Shown one piece after another: positions 8,180 through 16,677 of a stretch of DNA of 64,000 nucleotides; the first letter of the stretch is position 1, and the number at the start of each line of letters is the position of its first letter. The notes under the pieces were generated by a model, which did no database searches, was not told the origin of the DNA, and saw only the letters and a program-made list of their open reading frames with translations. Location of the stretch: NCBI GenBank assembly GCA_040385825.1, contig JAZKGQ010000006.1:124001-188000 (forward strand), read 5' to 3'. The position numbers and the translations under genes were made by a program. The stretch comes from JANNNF01 sp040385825. Its GTDB lineage: Bacteria; Pseudomonadota; Alphaproteobacteria; Rhodobacterales; Rhodobacteraceae.

Positions 8180-9490
8180 ATGCAGGGCAAGGCCGCCCTT
8201 GCATCCGGCCCGCGCCCAAGGGATGCTTTGCCACACTCGCTGCCCCAAACCCGCTGCGCCCGGACCCTGCCTTTGAAAATCGCCTATCTGATCAACAGCT
8301 ACCCCCTGCCCTCGCAAACCTTCATCCGGCGCGAGATTCTGGCGCTGGAACGGCTGGGCTGGCAGGTGACGCGCATTGCCATGCGGTCGGACCGGGCGTC
8401 GCTTGTCGATCCCGGCGACATTGCCGAGGATGGGCGCACCGAACATGTGCTGGACATGGGCGCGCGCGCGCTGCTCGCGTCGGCGCTGAAATGGATGGTC
8501 CGGCACCCGCGCCAGACGCTCGCTGCCCTGCGGCTGGCATGGCGTTGCGGCGCATTGGGGGCCGGGGGCGGCGGCTCTGGTGGCCGGTTGCGCCACCTGA
8601 TCTATCTGGCCGAGGCCGCCCATGTCGCCCGCCGCTGCCACGATCTGCGCCTGCCGCATCTGCATGCGCATTTCGGCACCAATTCCACCACGGTCGCCAT
8701 GCTGGCCCACGCGCTTGGCGGCGCGCCCTACAGTTTCACCGTGCATGGCCCCGAGGAGTTTGACGCCCCCCGTGCGCTGGCCCTGGGCGAGAAGGTCACG
8801 CAGGCCGCCTTTGCGGTGGCGATCAGCAGCTATGGCCGCAGCCAACTGTGCCGTTGGGCGGGGCAGGCCGAATGGCCGCATCTGCATGTGGTGCATTGCG
8901 GGATCGAGCCCTGGCGCTTTCCCGACCCCGCGCCCCTTGTCGGTGGGCCGCATCTGGTGGCCATCGGGCGCTTTTCCGAACAGAAGGGTTTTGCCCTGCT
9001 GGTCGAGGCCATCGCCCTTGCCGCCCCGCAGCACCCCGGCCTGCATCTGACGCTGGTGGGCGATGGCCCGCTGCGCGCCTTGCTGGAAAGCCTGATTGCC
9101 CGCCACGGGCTGCAATCCCGCATCACCCTGACCGGCTGGCTGGACGAGGCACGCGTGCGCGAAACCCTTGTTCATGCGACCGCGCTGATCCTGCCCTCCT
9201 TCGCCGAAGGCCTGCCCATGGTGATCATGGAGGCGCTGGTTGCCGGTCGCCCGGTCATCGCCACCGCCATCGCAGGGATCCCCGAACTGGTGACGCCGGA
9301 CTGTGGCTGGCTGGTTCCTGCGGGCGATGCGCAGGCCCTTGCCGATGCCATCGCCACCTGTGCCGCCACCCCGCCGGACCGGCTGACCCAGATGGGGCAG
9401 GCAGGCCGGGCGCGCGTATTGGCGCGGCATGACATCGACGTGCAGGCCCGGTTGCTGACCACGCTGTTCATCTCGAAAGGCCGGCCATGA
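8180..9490 (+). CDS. Glycosyltransferase family 4 (GT-B) protein
   Basis: The protein has the two-domain GT-B build. The N-terminal acceptor half starts KIAYLINSYPLPSQTFI, which resembles colanic-acid-type glycosyltransferases of the WcaL group. The C-terminal half has AIGRFSEQKGF and the retaining-enzyme EX7E motif (EGLPMVIME, about residues 342-350). The ATG at 8180 is given as start, but the first 31 residues look unlike the family and a TTG at 8273 directly before KIAYLIN may be the real one. It is read away from the flippase gene and overlaps the following gene by ATGA. It likely adds one sugar to the repeat unit on the cytoplasmic side. Confidence 0.88.
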   Translation: MQGKAALASGPRPRDALPHSLPQTRCARTLPLKIAYLINSYPLPSQTFIRREILALERLGWQVTRIAMRSDRASLVDPGDIAEDGRTEHVLDMGARALLASALKWMVRHPRQTLAALRLAWRCGALGAGGGGSGGRLRHLIYLAEAAHVARRCHDLRLPHLHAHFGTNSTTVAMLAHALGGAPYSFTVHGPEEFDAPRALALGEKVTQAAFAVAISSYGRSQLCRWAGQAEWPHLHVVHCGIEPWRFPDPAPLVGGPHLVAIGRFSEQKGFALLVEAIALAAPQHPGLHLTLVGDGPLRALLESLIARHGLQSRITLTGWLDEARVRETLVHATALILPSFAEGLPMVIMEALVAGRPVIATAIAGIPELVTPDCGWLVPAGDAQALADAIATCAATPPDRLTQMGQAGRARVLARHDIDVQARLLTTLFISKGRP

Positions 9491-10281
9491 CCTATAGCCC
9501 TGCCGATATGGTCCTGTGCGCCGCCAGCCATTCCGACACGATCCTACAGGCCAATCTGGCGCAATCACCCTGTGCGGCGCTGATGCCGCTGCATGTGGAA
9601 CGGGGGGCACCCTCTGCCGCCGTGGCCTACAACCGCGCGCTGGATGCCACCACGGCGCCCATCGTGATCCTTGCGCATCATGACGTGTATCTGCCGCATG
9701 GCTGGCAAACCCTGCTGGCCGCCCGTCTGGCCGAGGTTGACGCCGCCGACCCCAACTGGGCGGTGGCCGGGGCCTTTGGCATTGGCCTTGACGGCGCGCA
9801 TCTTGGGCCGGTCTGGTCGTCGTCCCTGGGCATGATCGTGGGGCGGGTGCCGCTGTCGCCCGCCCCGGTGCAGTCCTTTGACGAAATGCTGATCGTGCTG
9901 CGCCGGGCCTCGGGGCTGCGCTTTGATGAGGCGCTTCCGGGTTGGCACATGTATGGCACCGACATCGTGCAGCAGGCCCGTGCGCGCGGGATGGGGGCGC
10001 ATGTCCCCGGCCTGCCCTGCATCCACAACGACCGCTACCACGACGCGCTTGAGCAGGATTTCACCGAGGCCTACCGCTTCATGCAGGCCAAATGGCGCGA
10101 CGCCCTGCCCCTGCGCACCCCGATCCTGAAGATCAGCCGGTCCGGACTGCACCTGCTGCGCGACCGCTGGCACAACCGCAACTCCACTGGCGTCCGCGCT
10201 GCCATGGCTGTGGGCACCGACCATACGCCGCAAGACCTGGCGGCGCGCTGCGGGTGGTCTGACCTGGCCCCCGGCTGCTGA
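9487..10281 (+). CDS. Glycosyltransferase-like protein (GT2-like fold)
   Basis: This 264-residue protein overlaps the preceding GT4 gene by four bases. It has APIVILAHHDVYLPHGW, the segment that in GT2-like proteins replaces the DxD metal site with HHDV, and a later GWHMYGTDIVQQARARG that resembles the acceptor-side motif. This pattern belongs to the small glycosyltransferase-like family found beside EPS genes in Rhodobacteraceae. A cysteine-containing C-terminus (WSDLAPGC) ends the protein. The donor and acceptor are unknown. A hairpin follows it immediately. Confidence 0.7.
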   Translation: MTYSPADMVLCAASHSDTILQANLAQSPCAALMPLHVERGAPSAAVAYNRALDATTAPIVILAHHDVYLPHGWQTLLAARLAEVDAADPNWAVAGAFGIGLDGAHLGPVWSSSLGMIVGRVPLSPAPVQSFDEMLIVLRRASGLRFDEALPGWHMYGTDIVQQARARGMGAHVPGLPCIHNDRYHDALEQDFTEAYRFMQAKWRDALPLRTPILKISRSGLHLLRDRWHNRNSTGVRAAMAVGTDHTPQDLAARCGWSDLAPGC

Positions 10282-10283
10282 TT

Positions 10284-10352
10284 TTCTCTTTGCTCAAATA
10301 CTCGATACTGTGCTGGAAAATGCCTCCGGCGGGAGTATTTTCGCAAAGAGAA
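10284..10352. terminator. Long imperfect hairpin with a CCTCCGGCGGGAGTATTT element
   Basis: An inverted repeat of 20 bases (10284-10303 and 10333-10352, 18 of 20 matching) surrounds TGCCTCCGGCGGGAGTATTT. Sequences of the form CCTCCGGCGGG-(AT)ATTT are, from general familiarity, very common at gene ends in Rhodobacteraceae. It lies between convergent genes (glycosyltransferase and hydrolase) and probably ends both transcripts. Confidence 0.7.
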
Positions 10353-10360
10353 ATCACCCC

Positions 10361-11011
10361 TCAGCCCTGCACCCACGCCCGCAGTTTTGCCATGTCCTCG
10401 GCCAATATCCCGTGCCCTGCGCCGGGGTGGATGCGGGTTTCAACCGCGGCCCCCATGGCGCGCAGAACGGCTGCGCTGTCCTCGACCCGCTTGACCGGGA
10501 TATGCGGATCGCGGGCGTGGACCGAGATCCAGACCTTTGCCCCATCCCGCCGCCCGGCATAGTCGAAGCGTTTCGGCGCATGACCATACAGCGCGGCATC
10601 GGCAGGCCCACCCGCATCGCCCGTGCCGATCAGCCCGCCCGAAAACCCGAACACGCCTGCCAGCCCTTCGCCGCTGCGCGCAAAACTTTCCAGCGCCAGC
10701 CCTGCCCCCTGGCTGAACCCGCCCAGCCAGATGCGGTTGCGGGCGATGCCTTCGGCTTCCAGCGCCGCGACAGCCGCCTGCATCGCCGCAACGCCCTGCA
10801 CCACAAAAGGCTCCATCTGCGCCGAGGGGGCCAGAAACGAGGTCGGCCACCACGACTGCCCCGGTGCCTCGGGGGCGATCGCCGCCACATCGGTCAGGCC
10901 GGATGCCGCGAACAGCCCAAGAATGTCCGCCGCATCTGCCCCGCGCCCATGCGCCAGCACGATGCCCGTACTGGCGCCCGTACCGGTGCCTGCTGGCCCT
11001 GCCCGCTTCAC
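10361..11011 (-). CDS. Alpha/beta hydrolase, phospholipase/carboxylesterase family (MhqD-like)
   Basis: The 216-residue protein has the alpha/beta-hydrolase oxyanion turn IVLAHGRGA near residue 18 and the nucleophile elbow GFSQG at about residue 104. The acid (HARDPHIP) and the histidine (HPGAGHGI) are also in place. It starts with GTG at 11011, overlapping the stop of the dioxygenase gene (GTGA), so both are translated from one message. In Bacillus the equivalent pair (MhqD hydrolase, MhqO dioxygenase) protects against quinones; the same role here is inference. Confidence 0.82.
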   Translation of the reverse strand: MKRAGPAGTGTGASTGIVLAHGRGADAADILGLFAASGLTDVAAIAPEAPGQSWWPTSFLAPSAQMEPFVVQGVAAMQAAVAALEAEGIARNRIWLGGFSQGAGLALESFARSGEGLAGVFGFSGGLIGTGDAGGPADAALYGHAPKRFDYAGRRDGAKVWISVHARDPHIPVKRVEDSAAVLRAMGAAVETRIHPGAGHGILAEDMAKLRAWVQG

Positions 11012-11913
11012 CGCGCCACCTTCAGCACCGGCAGGTTGCGTTCGATCCGCGCGCGCATCGGTTCATACTGCGGCGGCAGCATCAGCTTTTGACCCAAGGC
11101 ATTGGCCGCCTCGTCCACCGCGAACCCCGGCGGGTCGGTGGCGATTTCAAACAACACGCCTCCCGGTTCGCGGAAATAGATGGCGTTGAAATACTGCCGG
11201 TCGATCACCTCGGTCGTGCGGTACCCGACGCTTGCCAGCTTTTCCTGCCAGCCGTGCTGATCGGCCTGGGTCTTGGCGCGGAACGCGACGTGGTGGATCG
11301 TCCCCGCCCCCGGACGGCCACTGGCGGGGGCGTCGCTGCGGAGGATGTCGATGATCCGGCCACGTTCCGCGCCCGGAGCCGCCAGCCGCAGCCGCGAAAA
11401 CCCCGCCGTCTCTTCCTGCCCCACAGCCTCGTACCCGAACACATCGGTCAGCAACCGCGCGGTGCGGTCGGGGTCGCGTTCCCACAGGGTCACGGAATGA
11501 AAGCCATGCGCATCGGGGGCGGTCTTGTCCTCGATCAGTTCCACGGGTGCCCCGTCCGGATCGCGCAGGGTGATGACGCGGGCACCGAAACGGTCCGCCG
11601 GGCCTGCGAAGTCCACAGCCCTTTCGGCCAGATCGCGCATCACCGCGTCCAGATCGGGCACGGCATAGGCATAGGCCGAGGCCATCCCCGGCCCTGCGCG
11701 GCCCGTGCCCGCATCGGCGAAGGGAAAGAAGGTCAGGATGGTGCCGGGGCTGCCCGCCGCATCGGCATAGTACAGATGATAAGTGCCGGGGTCGTCAAAA
11801 TTGACGGTCTTCTTGACCAGCTTCTGCCGCAGCGGCCCGGTGTAGAACGCCACATTGGCCTGCGCCGGGCCACAGATCGCTGTCACATGGTGAATGCCGG
11901 GAATGGTGGTCAT
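11008..11913 (-). CDS. Ring-cleaving dioxygenase of the VOC family (MhqO-like)
   Basis: This 301-residue protein has two vicinal-oxygen-chelate halves. Likely metal ligands are His in GIHHVTA near the start, His in TIHHVAF (second half) and Glu in LFEIATDPPGF near residue 255-265. This ligand order is that of the MhqO/LinE-like extradiol dioxygenases. Two ATGs occur in a row; GGAGG lies 5 bases before the second (11913), so that is chosen. It is the first gene of a two-gene operon with the hydrolase. A free-standing promoter should lie in the AT-richer 11917-12000 stretch. Confidence 0.85.
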   Translation of the reverse strand: MTTIPGIHHVTAICGPAQANVAFYTGPLRQKLVKKTVNFDDPGTYHLYYADAAGSPGTILTFFPFADAGTGRAGPGMASAYAYAVPDLDAVMRDLAERAVDFAGPADRFGARVITLRDPDGAPVELIEDKTAPDAHGFHSVTLWERDPDRTARLLTDVFGYEAVGQEETAGFSRLRLAAPGAERGRIIDILRSDAPASGRPGAGTIHHVAFRAKTQADQHGWQEKLASVGYRTTEVIDRQYFNAIYFREPGGVLFEIATDPPGFAVDEAANALGQKLMLPPQYEPMRARIERNLPVLKVAR

Positions 11914-12005
11914 CATCGCCTCCGCTTTGCTTGTGCCTTCAAGATACCCCTGCGCCGAAATAAGAAAACACACCAGAATGCGCGCAGATCGTGCGTATGC
12001 GCACA

Positions 12006-12830
12006 TTACCGGCCGCGGGTGAACCCGGCCGTCCCGCGCCGCGCCCGCACCGCCACGGACACCGCGGCATAGACCGCAAATCCCACCGGGTCTGCGCAGG
12101 CCAGCCGCAGCAGGCCCGCAGCGCCCAGACGGGCCTTGCCTTCGCGGCTCAGACTGCCGGGATAGGCCACTTCCAGTTCTGCCACCCCGGCATCCTGACG
12201 GCGACGCACCCGCACCAGCGCGGCAAACCCCTCGATCATCGGCCACTGGTAGGTGCCGGGCACCTGCACCCGCTCGGCCGGCAGAAACTGCAAGCGCACG
12301 AAACTGTCGTCCGAGATGATCGCCGGAAAATCGCCCCACCGCGCCCGGCCGGCCTTGTTCACTGCAAACAGCCCATAGCCGGGCGCCACGCTGCGGGCAA
12401 AGGGCAGGCGCTGCCAGAACCGCGCATAGGCCCGCGTCACCCGCGACGCAGGCCGCGGGATGACCGGGGTGGCCCCGGCATAGGTCGGGTCCGGCCCGGC
12501 CAGCGCCAGCGCCAGTTGCGCCATCACGGCAGGGCTGACCACCACATCGGCATCCAGATAGGCGCGCAGATCGCCCTGCGCCACAAGGTCGCCCTCGTTC
12601 AGGGCCAGCGGCTTGGAGCCCGCGGGCAGGTCCAGCACGGCAAAGCCCCAGCCCGCAGCCTCGGCCAGCGCGCCATGACCCTGCGCCACCGCCGCCGTCA
12701 GATCGCGGCAGCCGTTGGCCACCACCACCACCTCGGCCCCGCCCGGCACCGGGTCTGACGCCAGCAGGGCCGCAAGACAGGGGCCGATGAAGCCTTCCTC
12801 GTTGCTGGCGGGGATGATCACGCTCAGCAC
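12006..12830 (-). CDS. Glycosyltransferase family 2
   Basis: The 274-residue protein begins LSVIIPASNEEGFIG, the GT2 nucleotide-sugar site, followed by VVVVANGCRD and the metal-binding DxD variant YLDADVVV at about residue 93. SDDSFVRLQFLP in the middle is the acceptor/base region (usually ED). The end is hydrophobic and may touch the membrane (LLRLACADPVGFAVYAAVSVAV). It starts with GTG at 12830, overlapping the preceding gene stop by 7 bases, so it is co-translated with the SGNH-glycosidase gene. The sugar is not known. Confidence 0.88.
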   Translation of the reverse strand: MLSVIIPASNEEGFIGPCLAALLASDPVPGGAEVVVVANGCRDLTAAVAQGHGALAEAAGWGFAVLDLPAGSKPLALNEGDLVAQGDLRAYLDADVVVSPAVMAQLALALAGPDPTYAGATPVIPRPASRVTRAYARFWQRLPFARSVAPGYGLFAVNKAGRARWGDFPAIISDDSFVRLQFLPAERVQVPGTYQWPMIEGFAALVRVRRRQDAGVAELEVAYPGSLSREGKARLGAAGLLRLACADPVGFAVYAAVSVAVRARRGTAGFTRGR

Positions 12831-15331
12831 CCGTCACACCCTTTGGCCAGGGCCTCCCACCGGGGGTTGGTGTCGCCCAGATGGCGCAAGGCCCCCCAAC
12901 TGCCCCATTTGTTGGGGGTATAGACATCGACAAAGGCGTTGAACGGCGCATCCGTCACCCGCGCCCAACCCGCCAGAAGATCGGCGTAGAGCGCCCCCAT
13001 TTCAGGCGCAAAATTCAGATAGGTGAAAAAGGCCGTCACCTCGGGGTCATCCACCACCGGGCCATAGCCGACGACATGGGTGCCGCCTTCATACATGACC
13101 AGACTCAAGCCCCGCTGTGCCGCCACGCGGGCCTGATAGGGCAGGGTATCGGTCAGCAGCCTGTCCAGCGTGTCTTCAGGTACGCCCGTGCTGGCGCCAT
13201 TGCGCAGTTCCGCCGCCGCCTTGACCACCGCCAGATCATAGCGCCGGGCCGGATCGCCCCCCGCCGCGGCAAGGCTTTCGTCCAGCCAGCCTTTGACCGC
13301 CGCCACCTTGGCCTCGCTGCCCAGCAGGCCGGAAAAATAGCCCGTCACCGCATAGGCGTCAAAGCTGCCCGCAAGATCCACCCCTTCGGCCAGCACCAAG
13401 GGCGCGTCCAGGATCTGTTCCTCCAGCCCCTTGGCCCCGGTCTGGGTGGCGATCACCCGCACCAGCCGGGCCTTGGCCTCGGCGCCATAGACATTGGACC
13501 AGATGCCCATGACCTGCGCCGCCCGCAGCGCATAGAATTGCACCCAGGTCTGATCGCGGCCCCACCGCGCCTTGCCCTGTTCTTCGGCCCAGCCGGCCTG
13601 GGCGAACTGCCAGTTCCAGACCTCGTTGGAATATTCGACAGAGGCCTGCAACCCAGGCTCCAGCCCGAATTGCGCCAGTTCCGCCAGTTCCAGCACCAGC
13701 GCATCCTCGGCCAGATGCGGGATGGTGAACCACGGGTCAGCGTCCAGTTCATTCGCCAGGGCGACCATCACCTCCATCGGCACGCCGTTGCGCGCCCAGG
13801 TGTAATCGCCGGGTCTGGGGCGGTCTTCGGCGCGGGCAAGGGTGGAATTGTTGGTGGCCATCCAGTCCATGAACCGTATGCCCGACACCCCCCGGATGCG
13901 CGCCAGCCAGTCGGGGTTGAACACCGCGCCATCGGCCAGCGCCTGCGCCCGGTCCTCGCGCACCACCACCATGTCGCGCAAAGGGTCGGCCTCGGCAATC
14001 GCGGTGACATTGATCAGCACGGCCCCGGTGCCGGGGGCATAGTCGAACACGATCCGCCCCGGCATGGCCGTGACCACCTGCACCGCGCCTTCGACCGCCA
14101 CATCCGCCGTGCCTGCATAGGTCAGCACATAGCGCCCGGCGACGCCTGCGGCCTCGGCGGGCAGGTCGGTCAGGATCAGGGTGGACAAGCCGTCGATCTC
14201 GGCAGGCAGGCGTCTGGGCCAGCCATTGGCATCCAGCACCCCGGCGGCGGCAAGACGGTCATGGTCCCAGCCCCCCCATTGGCCGGGCAGATGCCCGGTC
14301 CAGGGGCGCGCGGTTTTCATCAGGTTCAGGAACGGCTGCTGCACGGACCAGTCATTCACCCCGGCCAGACCAAGCGTCAGGTTGGGGTTGGTGACTGGGG
14401 CGAAGGCAGGCATCGGCGCAACATCCGCTGGTCCCACAGGGTCAGGCACGACCACGGGATCAGCCGCCACGACAGCGCCTTGCGTGGCGGCAGGCAAGGC
14501 GGCAGAGGCCGCCTCTGCCGCCCCCCCGGCCTGTGTCGCGGCAGGGCGCACCGCCTGCAACTGCGCCGGAAACGCCTGCACCGCCGCCCAGGCCACCCGC
14601 TGCAAGACGGCGGCCTGTTCGTCTGTCAGCACCGCATCGCGCGAGGGCCAGGCCCGCGTCAGCTTGGGCGGCAACCCTTCGGGCGATTTGCCGGTCAGCA
14701 CCGCCAGATGCACAAGCGCCACGAAGTACAGGCCCTTGCCGTTGGGATGGATGTCATCGGAAAACATGTCGCGGATGCTGGTGATCCCCGGCACGCGGCC
14801 TGCGGCAATCTCGTCCGCCAGCAGGCCCATGGCCTGCCCTGCGGGAATGATCTGCACCCCCGGCCCCGCCACACTGGCCCACAGGGCCAGATCGTCGGTG
14901 ATGCGTTGCCGCCATGGCACGCCGCCGCCGGGATCGTCGGGCACGGCAACCCCGCTGCCGGAGGCCAGCGAATGCCACGTCTCGTACAGATAGACCCGCA
15001 CATCGGGGTTGGCCTCGCGGGCAAGCCCCGCGAAGGCGGCAATCCGGCCTGCGGTATCGTTGAACTGCACATGGCCCGCCAGCGGGATGGCCTCGGTCAG
15101 GATCAGCGCATCGACCTTGCCCGTCGCCAGCACGGCCCGCGCATCCACCCCTTCGGCATTGGCCGAATTGTCCCAGTTGTACCGCAGCGGCGCGCCATTG
15201 ATGATCTGGGCCTGCACCACCCCCGGCTGGCCCATCTGCAACAGCCCGGCCTCGACCAGCGTGGGCAGCGTCGGGCCGACCAGCGAGTGGCCGACAAACA
15301 AGATATCCGCCAGCAGCGCCAACAGCGACAT
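12824..15331 (-). CDS. SGNH-hydrolase-like domain fused to a GH-A-like glycosidase domain
   Basis: This 835-residue protein has two parts. Residues 1 to about 290 look like an SGNH/GDSL-type hydrolase: GHS at 14-16 and DDIH at 192-195 give the Ser and the Asp-x-x-His of the triad, and VRVYLYETWH (111-120) is shared word for word with the neighbouring gene. After an Ala/Pro-rich linker (about 240-300) comes a long domain with EYSNEVWN (Glu570 in the NE position) and MYEGG (Glu748), as expected for the two catalytic acids of a clan GH-A barrel. The start is ATG 15331, with AAGGGGG seven bases upstream. No signal peptide is visible, as the first strand already carries the GHS. A role in trimming or deacylating the exopolysaccharide is inferred. 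Confidence 0.7.
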   Translation of the reverse strand: MSLLALLADILFVGHSLVGPTLPTLVEAGLLQMGQPGVVQAQIINGAPLRYNWDNSANAEGVDARAVLATGKVDALILTEAIPLAGHVQFNDTAGRIAAFAGLAREANPDVRVYLYETWHSLASGSGVAVPDDPGGGVPWRQRITDDLALWASVAGPGVQIIPAGQAMGLLADEIAAGRVPGITSIRDMFSDDIHPNGKGLYFVALVHLAVLTGKSPEGLPPKLTRAWPSRDAVLTDEQAAVLQRVAWAAVQAFPAQLQAVRPAATQAGGAAEAASAALPAATQGAVVAADPVVVPDPVGPADVAPMPAFAPVTNPNLTLGLAGVNDWSVQQPFLNLMKTARPWTGHLPGQWGGWDHDRLAAAGVLDANGWPRRLPAEIDGLSTLILTDLPAEAAGVAGRYVLTYAGTADVAVEGAVQVVTAMPGRIVFDYAPGTGAVLINVTAIAEADPLRDMVVVREDRAQALADGAVFNPDWLARIRGVSGIRFMDWMATNNSTLARAEDRPRPGDYTWARNGVPMEVMVALANELDADPWFTIPHLAEDALVLELAELAQFGLEPGLQASVEYSNEVWNWQFAQAGWAEEQGKARWGRDQTWVQFYALRAAQVMGIWSNVYGAEAKARLVRVIATQTGAKGLEEQILDAPLVLAEGVDLAGSFDAYAVTGYFSGLLGSEAKVAAVKGWLDESLAAAGGDPARRYDLAVVKAAAELRNGASTGVPEDTLDRLLTDTLPYQARVAAQRGLSLVMYEGGTHVVGYGPVVDDPEVTAFFTYLNFAPEMGALYADLLAGWARVTDAPFNAFVDVYTPNKWGSWGALRHLGDTNPRWEALAKGCDGC

Positions 15332-15343
15332 GCGCAAACCCCC

Positions 15344-16294
15344 TTACCCGGCCACACCCGTTGCAGCATAGCCCGTGACCACCTGCCAGACCAGTTCCTG
15401 CAACACCTCTGCCGCCCCCGGCGGCAGGGGCGTGGCGGCTGTGCCATCGGCCCTTCGCAGATCCGGCGGCAACCCCACCGGCGAGCGGCCATAGATCACC
15501 GCATAATGGGTCAGCGCCATCAGATAGGCGCCAAGATCGTTGAAATGGATGCTGTCCCCGGTTCCGTCGTCGCGCCGTGCAAACAGGTCGGTCCGGTCCG
15601 TCAGCCCCGGCACCTGCCCGGCCTCGATCGCGCGGGCGGCCGCCGCCATCACCTGCCCGCCCGGAATGACGTAGATCGTGCCCACCCCCTCGGCCAGCAT
15701 GGCGCGGCGCAGCAGCCCGGCTTCCCAGTACAGGGCCAGATCGCGGTCGATCCGTTCCAGCCAGCCGTCGGGATGGTCCAGCCAGTGCCATGTCTCGTAC
15801 AGATAGACCCGCACCGCAGGATTGCCCGCCCGCGCCCGCGCCGCCCAGCGCGCCAGATAGGCCGGGCTGTCGTGATAGCGGATGGCGTCGCGGATCTCGA
15901 CCATTTCGGTCAGCACCACCACGCCGTATTCGCCCGAGGCCAGCGCCTGTTCCGGGTCGCGCCAGGCGGGGGTCGCGTTGGCCTCGGCAAAGCCCGGCAC
16001 CTCGCCCTGCCAGTGGTTCATCAGCGAGGCCCCCCAGCCAAGCTGGCTGGCATAGTCATGGCCCGCCCCGATCCCGGCTTCCGCCAGTTGCGCCAGCATC
16101 GCGGGCATGTCCGCCCCCACCAGCGAATGGCCCAGATGATAGACCGACACCGGCCCCGCAGGCGGGGCCAGCGGCACGGCATACAGCGCGTTGAAATCGG
16201 CCAGCGGCATCGGGCGGGGCCCGAGCCAGCGGCTGCCCGCCCAGACCGCCCCGGCCAGTGCCCCGACCATCAGTGCCAGAATTCCCTTCCGCAT
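15344..16294 (-). CDS. SGNH-hydrolase-like protein with N-terminal membrane anchor or signal
   Basis: This 316-residue protein is a paralogue of the first part of the next gene. Residues 1-20 form a hydrophobic signal or anchor (RKGILALMVGALAGAVWAG). GHSLVG at 55-60 supplies the putative nucleophile Ser57, VRVYLYETWH is at 161-170, and DSIHFND (Asp247, His250) completes the triad. The frame is open far upstream, but the ATG at 16294 has GGGGG eight bases before it and starts the hydrophobic signal. Only 12 bases separate its stop from the next start. I infer an ester hydrolase or acyl-transfer enzyme on polysaccharide outside the cytoplasm. Confidence 0.72.
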   Translation of the reverse strand: MRKGILALMVGALAGAVWAGSRWLGPRPMPLADFNALYAVPLAPPAGPVSVYHLGHSLVGADMPAMLAQLAEAGIGAGHDYASQLGWGASLMNHWQGEVPGFAEANATPAWRDPEQALASGEYGVVVLTEMVEIRDAIRYHDSPAYLARWAARARAGNPAVRVYLYETWHWLDHPDGWLERIDRDLALYWEAGLLRRAMLAEGVGTIYVIPGGQVMAAAARAIEAGQVPGLTDRTDLFARRDDGTGDSIHFNDLGAYLMALTHYAVIYGRSPVGLPPDLRRADGTAATPLPPGAAEVLQELVWQVVTGYAATGVAG

Positions 16295-16323
16295 CAGACG
16301 CACCCCCTGTTGCCTGCCAGCAT

Positions 16324-16354
16324 ATCTGGTATCTTTGACGGTGAAAGACCAGAT
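16324..16354. promoter_or_regulatory. Hairpin between divergent genes
   Basis: ATCTGGT (16324-16330) pairs with ACCAGAT (16348-16354), with CTTT/AAAG extending the stem inside a two-base bulge and a GACGGTG loop. It lies in the 71-base gap between the SGNH gene and the WGR gene, touching the ribosome-binding GGAG of the latter. It could be an operator or a translation-controlling hairpin. Confidence 0.35.
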
Positions 16355-16365
16355 GGAGCTGCCCC

Positions 16366-16590
16366 TTGCTGACCTTTCTTCTGACCAGCCCGCCCGCCAC
16401 CGGCACACCGCGGTTTTACCGGGTTGCGGTAGAATACAATCTGTTCGGCGAATATTCCGTGACCCGCGAATGGGGCAGGCGGGGGGCACCGGGCACCCGC
16501 CTGCTGGTGTGGTTTTCCAACCTGCGCGACGCCTGCGTCGCCGCCGAACGCTGGCGCAAACGGGCAGGCCGGCGGGGCTATCGCCTGTAG
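16366..16590 (+). CDS. Single WGR-domain small protein
   Basis: The 74-residue protein is almost entirely one WGR domain: FYRVAVEYNLFGEYSVTREWGRRG contains the family order, with the WGR triplet itself around residues 36-38 (EWGRRG). WGR domains bind nucleic acids or partner proteins in poly-ADP-ribose polymerases and MolR-type regulators; small stand-alone versions in bacteria have no assigned function. The start is TTG at 16366, with GGAG seven bases upstream. It reads away from the SGNH genes and precedes the heparinase-like gene by 87 bases. Confidence 0.8.
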   Translation: MLTFLLTSPPATGTPRFYRVAVEYNLFGEYSVTREWGRRGAPGTRLLVWFSNLRDACVAAERWRKRAGRRGYRL

Positions 16591-16677
16591 CGCCATCTCG
16601 GCCGGCCCGGATCGCGAGGCGGTGACTGCCGTTTGACGTGACAGACCCGCCCCGTCGCGTTAGTATCCGGGGCAGGC

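Noticed and set aside
11917..12005. A possible small gene between the dioxygenase and glycosyltransferase genes
   Set aside because: Only stop-rich, AT-richer sequence is seen; it suits a promoter.
12881..16372. A very long open frame on the plus strand opposite the SGNH genes
   Set aside because: It is the mirror of two well-supported genes on the other strand. Its translation is rich in Arg, His, Gln and Pro with no motif, as expected from high-GC third positions.
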